Virus record (IMG/VR): IMGVR_UViG_3300033153_001873
Location: 1 to 24,111 of that record
Origin: a virus
DNA length: 24,111 nucleotides
Reading direction: 5' to 3' (one strand)
This document shows, in pieces, positions 22,001 to 24,111 of this stretch (position 1 is the stretch's first letter; each line of letters starts with the position of its first letter). Under the pieces are notes generated by a model. That model was not told the origin of the DNA. It saw only the letters and a list, made by a program, of their open reading frames with translations, and did not search any database. The translations under genes and the position numbers were made by a program.

Positions 22001-23293
22001 GCGGTTCCTCGTGGCCTGTATCAGGACGGCCAGTTCATGCCGCCCGATCCGACAGCAAGGTTCGTTCCCCCCTCCCAGCCTGTAGCCGACCCTACCGCTG
22101 GGAGGGCGGGAACAGCAGACCCGTCCATGTTTGACGACTGGGCAGGTCCGGGGTTCCAGCAGGACATCCCCACCAACGCTGGTGTTGTGGATGACTTCAC
22201 TGACTGGGCGCTCCCCAAGGGCGTGTCCGGCGACGATTACCTCAAGGCTGGGGCAAGGCTCGGGTTCGACAACGAAGCGTTGAGGGCTGCCGCCACCGGC
22301 GGCACTGCTCTCGGTGCGCCCCAGTTCCTGAACTCAATGAAGGCCAACGCCAAGGGTCGCATCCCTGCCTACGCAAAGGCAGTGGATGACTTGGCGGCGG
22401 TTGGCAAGCTCGGTGCCAAGCCCGGATTCGCCAAGTTCGGACTCAAGGCTGGCCCCGGATTCGTTGCTGGTCTTGGCCTCGAAGCTGCGATCAACAAGTT
22501 TGATGACACGGCTACGGACACGGATCCGACTGCTGGCCTCAAGGGCGCAGGTCGTGGCGCTCTCCTCGGCTCAGGCATCGGCTCCATGATCGCCCCCGGT
22601 ATCGGTACTCTCATCGGTGGCGGTCTTGGCGCTATCGGTGGTGGCCTCTGGGGTGTGCTTGGCAACGACCAAGGCCCCGAAGGTGGCATGGTTAGCGAAG
22701 GTGACTTCGTCAATGACTTCCGCCGTCAGGCAGAGAGGGACGGCACCGACCCTCGCATCGTTGACAACATCATGTCCCAGTACCGGGCACAGCGTCAGGC
22801 CCCGGAACATCTGTTCGGTGGCAAGAGCTACGACCAGTTGTCGGCAGATCAGATGCGTGCCTACAACACTGCGGCCCGTGCACTCCACCGTGATGTCAAC
22901 TCCATGTACTCACAGTGGGCTGGCACCCCTACCCCCACCCCGTTCTCACCTGACATCGAGAAGCTCGCCCGGTTCGCCACCATGGCAAACATGGGTAACA
23001 GCGAACTGGTACAGGCAGCACCTGAGTACGAGCGGGCAGGGCTGGCACAGTCTCTCGCCTTCGCACCCACCATGGCTCTCAGCGAGTACATGATGAGTCC
23101 GAACTACGCCCAGTACCAGCAGCAGCAGCAGGAAATGCTCATGGGTCGTCCCGGTTACGGGATGCCGATGATGGGTGGCAGCATGCCCGGTATGGGGATG
23201 AGTCCTCAGATGGGCGCATCCATGGCACCGCAGATGATGCAGGGTGCTATGGACCCGCAAGCCTTTACAGCTGCCGCTCTCGCAATGCCGTAA
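19040..23293 (+). CDS. giant internal virion / ejection protein, 1417 residues
   Basis: The largest complete gene here, similar in length to T7 gp16 (about 1318). Most of it is hydrophilic, with many Ala, Glu, Lys and Asp helices. A Pro-then-poly-Gly tract (PPPGGGGGGGGG, near residue 945) marks a flexible hinge. Near residues 1166-1210 is a glycine-zipper stretch (GALLGSGIGSMIAPGIGTL and GGGLGAIGGGLWGVLG), the type that inserts in membranes in ejection proteins and pore formers. The last 60 residues are Met/Gln/Gly-rich. I see no lytic transglycosylase or peptidase motif. Likely role: part of the channel that carries DNA through the envelope. A tape-measure protein is the alternative, but no tail-tube genes accompany it. 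Confidence 0.65.
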   Translation: MAKDAFDELGPSIELRGDKGYRIGKIIDDLLAGAIDDTEDVAKALANTGIELSPTMDSMAENVDGWILEFKDEKQLQEAFDVLLDNQSKLPAVNSTNKGGKTGFAAAFKDATTPALRKAGIELSDGAMTHNQAKKFVNDLIKEGFEASQKNYGFDPNTITALGKTPGVDSVESLLPDATKDQLARIVQTRKAPSAQLRADILTTIDEALDKKTKPTRPKGQSAPMVPDTEKLAAEKASTDELLARQATEADNAATRKAVGEFDSKTASLLDGAGEQKALPRRATVRPEDRKLRATQASLADDKIVDAAEYDSPTHKRFDARLDEKGRLPGDPAFKGRQSVGPRFTDIIDDLITRSPEGGRYVVDMEGLQELLDAGDEKSNQRLINEIGKRVDFPYDTPDMDANPELYKQVVDGEGNVSNRLIGQAGDEIPEHFRTYKLPSTEPDPTIETPASIQESIDAGVKKQAPVMDAVKRFAPDAYSDWEKIQNLSPAERKYAVASFDAKHGEQVNRLIGKLSGKYFPGSASSAGQLEMLPLSGQMLRGNTSYTAMSRLMEEAANLNPEVASLADQYSRVDGSGNAAPVTPEQREASQNAAQKRYDKLDAFDERNAGKAVAQNPKTARAVTPLTNRHFGPDMLAREALEKLERGESLNRVDHYMIEQQYADWIEDAGSTEEVRALEAEFIDVEDKIKADRFFNGTPGEEAVAVERGVQTGSGRYTHKKGDPAYVSKGGKELEKMAANGDVGAQDEIDRRAGNKAAKKGAGEAAAAAETTPPAKGVSGVEEPLDTPENPLDNSRHGSDGRRLRAKFNPEAAADAAEADYLNRGFVDEDMGAIARADEMGVELPDPRGAASATGEAPAATLLDEVAGAGQLGTEEMAEIDELVKAGMISPEAGDELKTKIKAVIDDPNIDTNVTPRGVPAGVKQDPGLEFGQRAAAAAGPDGPPPGGGGGGGGGGGISGEAPPTLLEEGPGLGRHGDQFLDSRGMGAVPRGLYQDGQFMPPDPTARFVPPSQPVADPTAGRAGTADPSMFDDWAGPGFQQDIPTNAGVVDDFTDWALPKGVSGDDYLKAGARLGFDNEALRAAATGGTALGAPQFLNSMKANAKGRIPAYAKAVDDLAAVGKLGAKPGFAKFGLKAGPGFVAGLGLEAAINKFDDTATDTDPTAGLKGAGRGALLGSGIGSMIAPGIGTLIGGGLGAIGGGLWGVLGNDQGPEGGMVSEGDFVNDFRRQAERDGTDPRIVDNIMSQYRAQRQAPEHLFGGKSYDQLSADQMRAYNTAARALHRDVNSMYSQWAGTPTPTPFSPDIEKLARFATMANMGNSELVQAAPEYERAGLAQSLAFAPTMALSEYMMSPNYAQYQQQQQEMLMGRPGYGMPMMGGSMPGMGMSPQMGASMAPQMMQGAMDPQAFTAAALAMP

Positions 23294-23296
23294 ACT
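23291..23296 (+). promoter_or_regulatory. -10 hexamer TAAACT, predicted leaderless start
   Basis: TAAACT starts on the stop codon of the 1417-residue protein gene and ends 6 bases before the ATG at 23303. There is no Shine-Dalgarno in the spacer AGCTCC. Confidence 0.45.
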
Positions 23297-23302
23297 AGCT
23301 CC

Positions 23303-24111
23303 ATGAGTGAGCAGCTGGGGTCGTTTATGAGGAAGTGGGGCCAAGCCCCACCGTCCTCCCCTGAGCAGACTGCCATCATGGAGTTGGATCAGCAGCGGGT
23401 TGCTCGTGGCAAGTTCCCTCTCTCTCAGGAACAGACGTTCGCTGCTGTTAGTGCGGCCACGAACAGGGAACAGTTCACTCCCACCCCTGAATCCAACATG
23501 TGGAACGTGCCGTCGAACGCGGTGTCGGACATCACGTCTCTTGTCCGGGGTATCCCTCAGCTGCCCATGGGGATCCTGAACCTCGGCAAGAACATCATGC
23601 AGGATCCGTTCGGCAGGCCCGAGGGTGGCAACATTGCGGATGCCAACATCCTTCAGGCCCTCCCCGGTGCGTTCATTGCCTCCGCAATCCTCCCCGGTGG
23701 TGTACCGGCAGGGGATTTGGCACGTCGTCCTGTCTCCGCTGCTCTTGATGCCCTCCCATTCGCCTCCAGTGGCGTCAACAGGGCTGCTCTCAACACCGTA
23801 AGGGGATTCCACCCCGGCGCACAGCTCCGCTCTCACGGCACAGCACAGCAGCTTAGAGCGAGGATGCAGCCCGGACGCATCGAAGGCAACGAGCTGTTCA
23901 ACCCGGACATCCCACTGCCCGAACTCAACCGTCAGCAGCGACGGGCCATGCAGGCAGTTATCGCATCGGGTGAAGGTGGCCGTGTCCTCCCCAACCTCGC
24001 CACCCGCCGTATCCTCCCCGGCCCACAGGGACGTTACCTCGAAGCAGACCAGCGTTGGCTGGCCCGTGCCAAGGAAAACCCGGCAGTCCGAGGGTTCGTC
24101 ACCAAACTCTC
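23303..24111 (+). CDS. N-terminal part of a large internal virion protein (truncated by the window)
   Basis: The reading frame is open from the ATG at 23303 to the window end (269 codons and two bases, no stop), so the gene is cut here and its real length is unknown. The protein starts MSEQLGSFMRKWGQAPPSSP. It has a hydrophobic Gly/Pro stretch (ILQALPGAFIASAILPGGVPAG, about residues 115-136) and an Arg/Gln-rich region after residue 160 (LNRQQRRAMQAVIASGEGG). Codon usage matches the other genes. Position and composition suggest a third ejection-type protein or another giant virion protein. The visible part has no recognised domain; enzymatic domains could lie downstream. Confidence 0.7.
   Translation, partial: MSEQLGSFMRKWGQAPPSSPEQTAIMELDQQRVARGKFPLSQEQTFAAVSAATNREQFTPTPESNMWNVPSNAVSDITSLVRGIPQLPMGILNLGKNIMQDPFGRPEGGNIADANILQALPGAFIASAILPGGVPAGDLARRPVSAALDALPFASSGVNRAALNTVRGFHPGAQLRSHGTAQQLRARMQPGRIEGNELFNPDIPLPELNRQQRRAMQAVIASGEGGRVLPNLATRRILPGPQGRYLEADQRWLARAKENPAVRGFVTKL

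Noticed and set aside
22946-23836. A 296-codon open frame on the minus strand
   Set aside because: Same shadow effect opposite the end of the 1417-residue gene and the start of the truncated gene. His/Arg/Gly-rich, no motif.

Overview
This window is part of the genome of a tailed double-stranded DNA phage, seen from just upstream of the terminase genes into the internal virion protein genes. All credible genes lie on the + strand, packed with short overlaps (ATGA, TGATG, TAATG) or small gaps. I recognise a large terminase, a portal, a scaffold, a major capsid protein, a decoration-like protein, a nozzle-like protein, a head-tail adaptor and at least two, probably three, large internal (ejection-type) proteins. 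There is no siphovirus or myovirus tail tube, sheath or chaperone pair, so a short-tailed (podovirus-like) virion is the best inference. No integrase, repressor, replication gene, tRNA or CRISPR array is visible.

The host is probably a high-GC Gram-positive bacterium (Actinobacteria). This is inferred from the G/C-rich third codon positions and from a striking promoter pattern. Nine genes have a TAnnnT hexamer ending 6-8 bases before the start codon, which predicts leaderless mRNAs, a common mode in that phylum. No gene names a host directly.

Layout. 59-2811: membrane protein, small hypothetical, likely small terminase, large terminase, zinc-ribbon protein. 2816-4579: portal. 4576-9874: an adsorption and wall-entry or lysis cassette, with small beta-rich virion proteins, a LamG-like fiber protein, a 764-residue protein with an alpha/beta-hydrolase esterase domain, and a peptidoglycan amidase. 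9894-10531: two very small basic ORFs and a Pro/Gly-rich protein. 10582-13022: scaffold, major capsid protein and decoration-like protein, closed by a rho-independent terminator. 13125-16753: two unassigned genes, a nozzle-like protein and a beta-sandwich protein. 16768-24111: adaptor, a 468-residue and a 1417-residue internal protein, and the start of another large protein that runs off the window.

The most interesting signal is regulatory. The scaffold, capsid and decoration genes, whose products are needed in most copies, have strong Shine-Dalgarno sites. The other separately promoted genes appear leaderless. In front of the scaffold gene an extended -10 promoter is merged with a perfect 11-bp hairpin that buries the scaffold ribosome-binding site. 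Read-through RNA should fold and be shut off, whereas RNA started at this promoter should lack the 5' arm of the hairpin and be translatable. Product names rest on reading motifs by eye; no database search was run.
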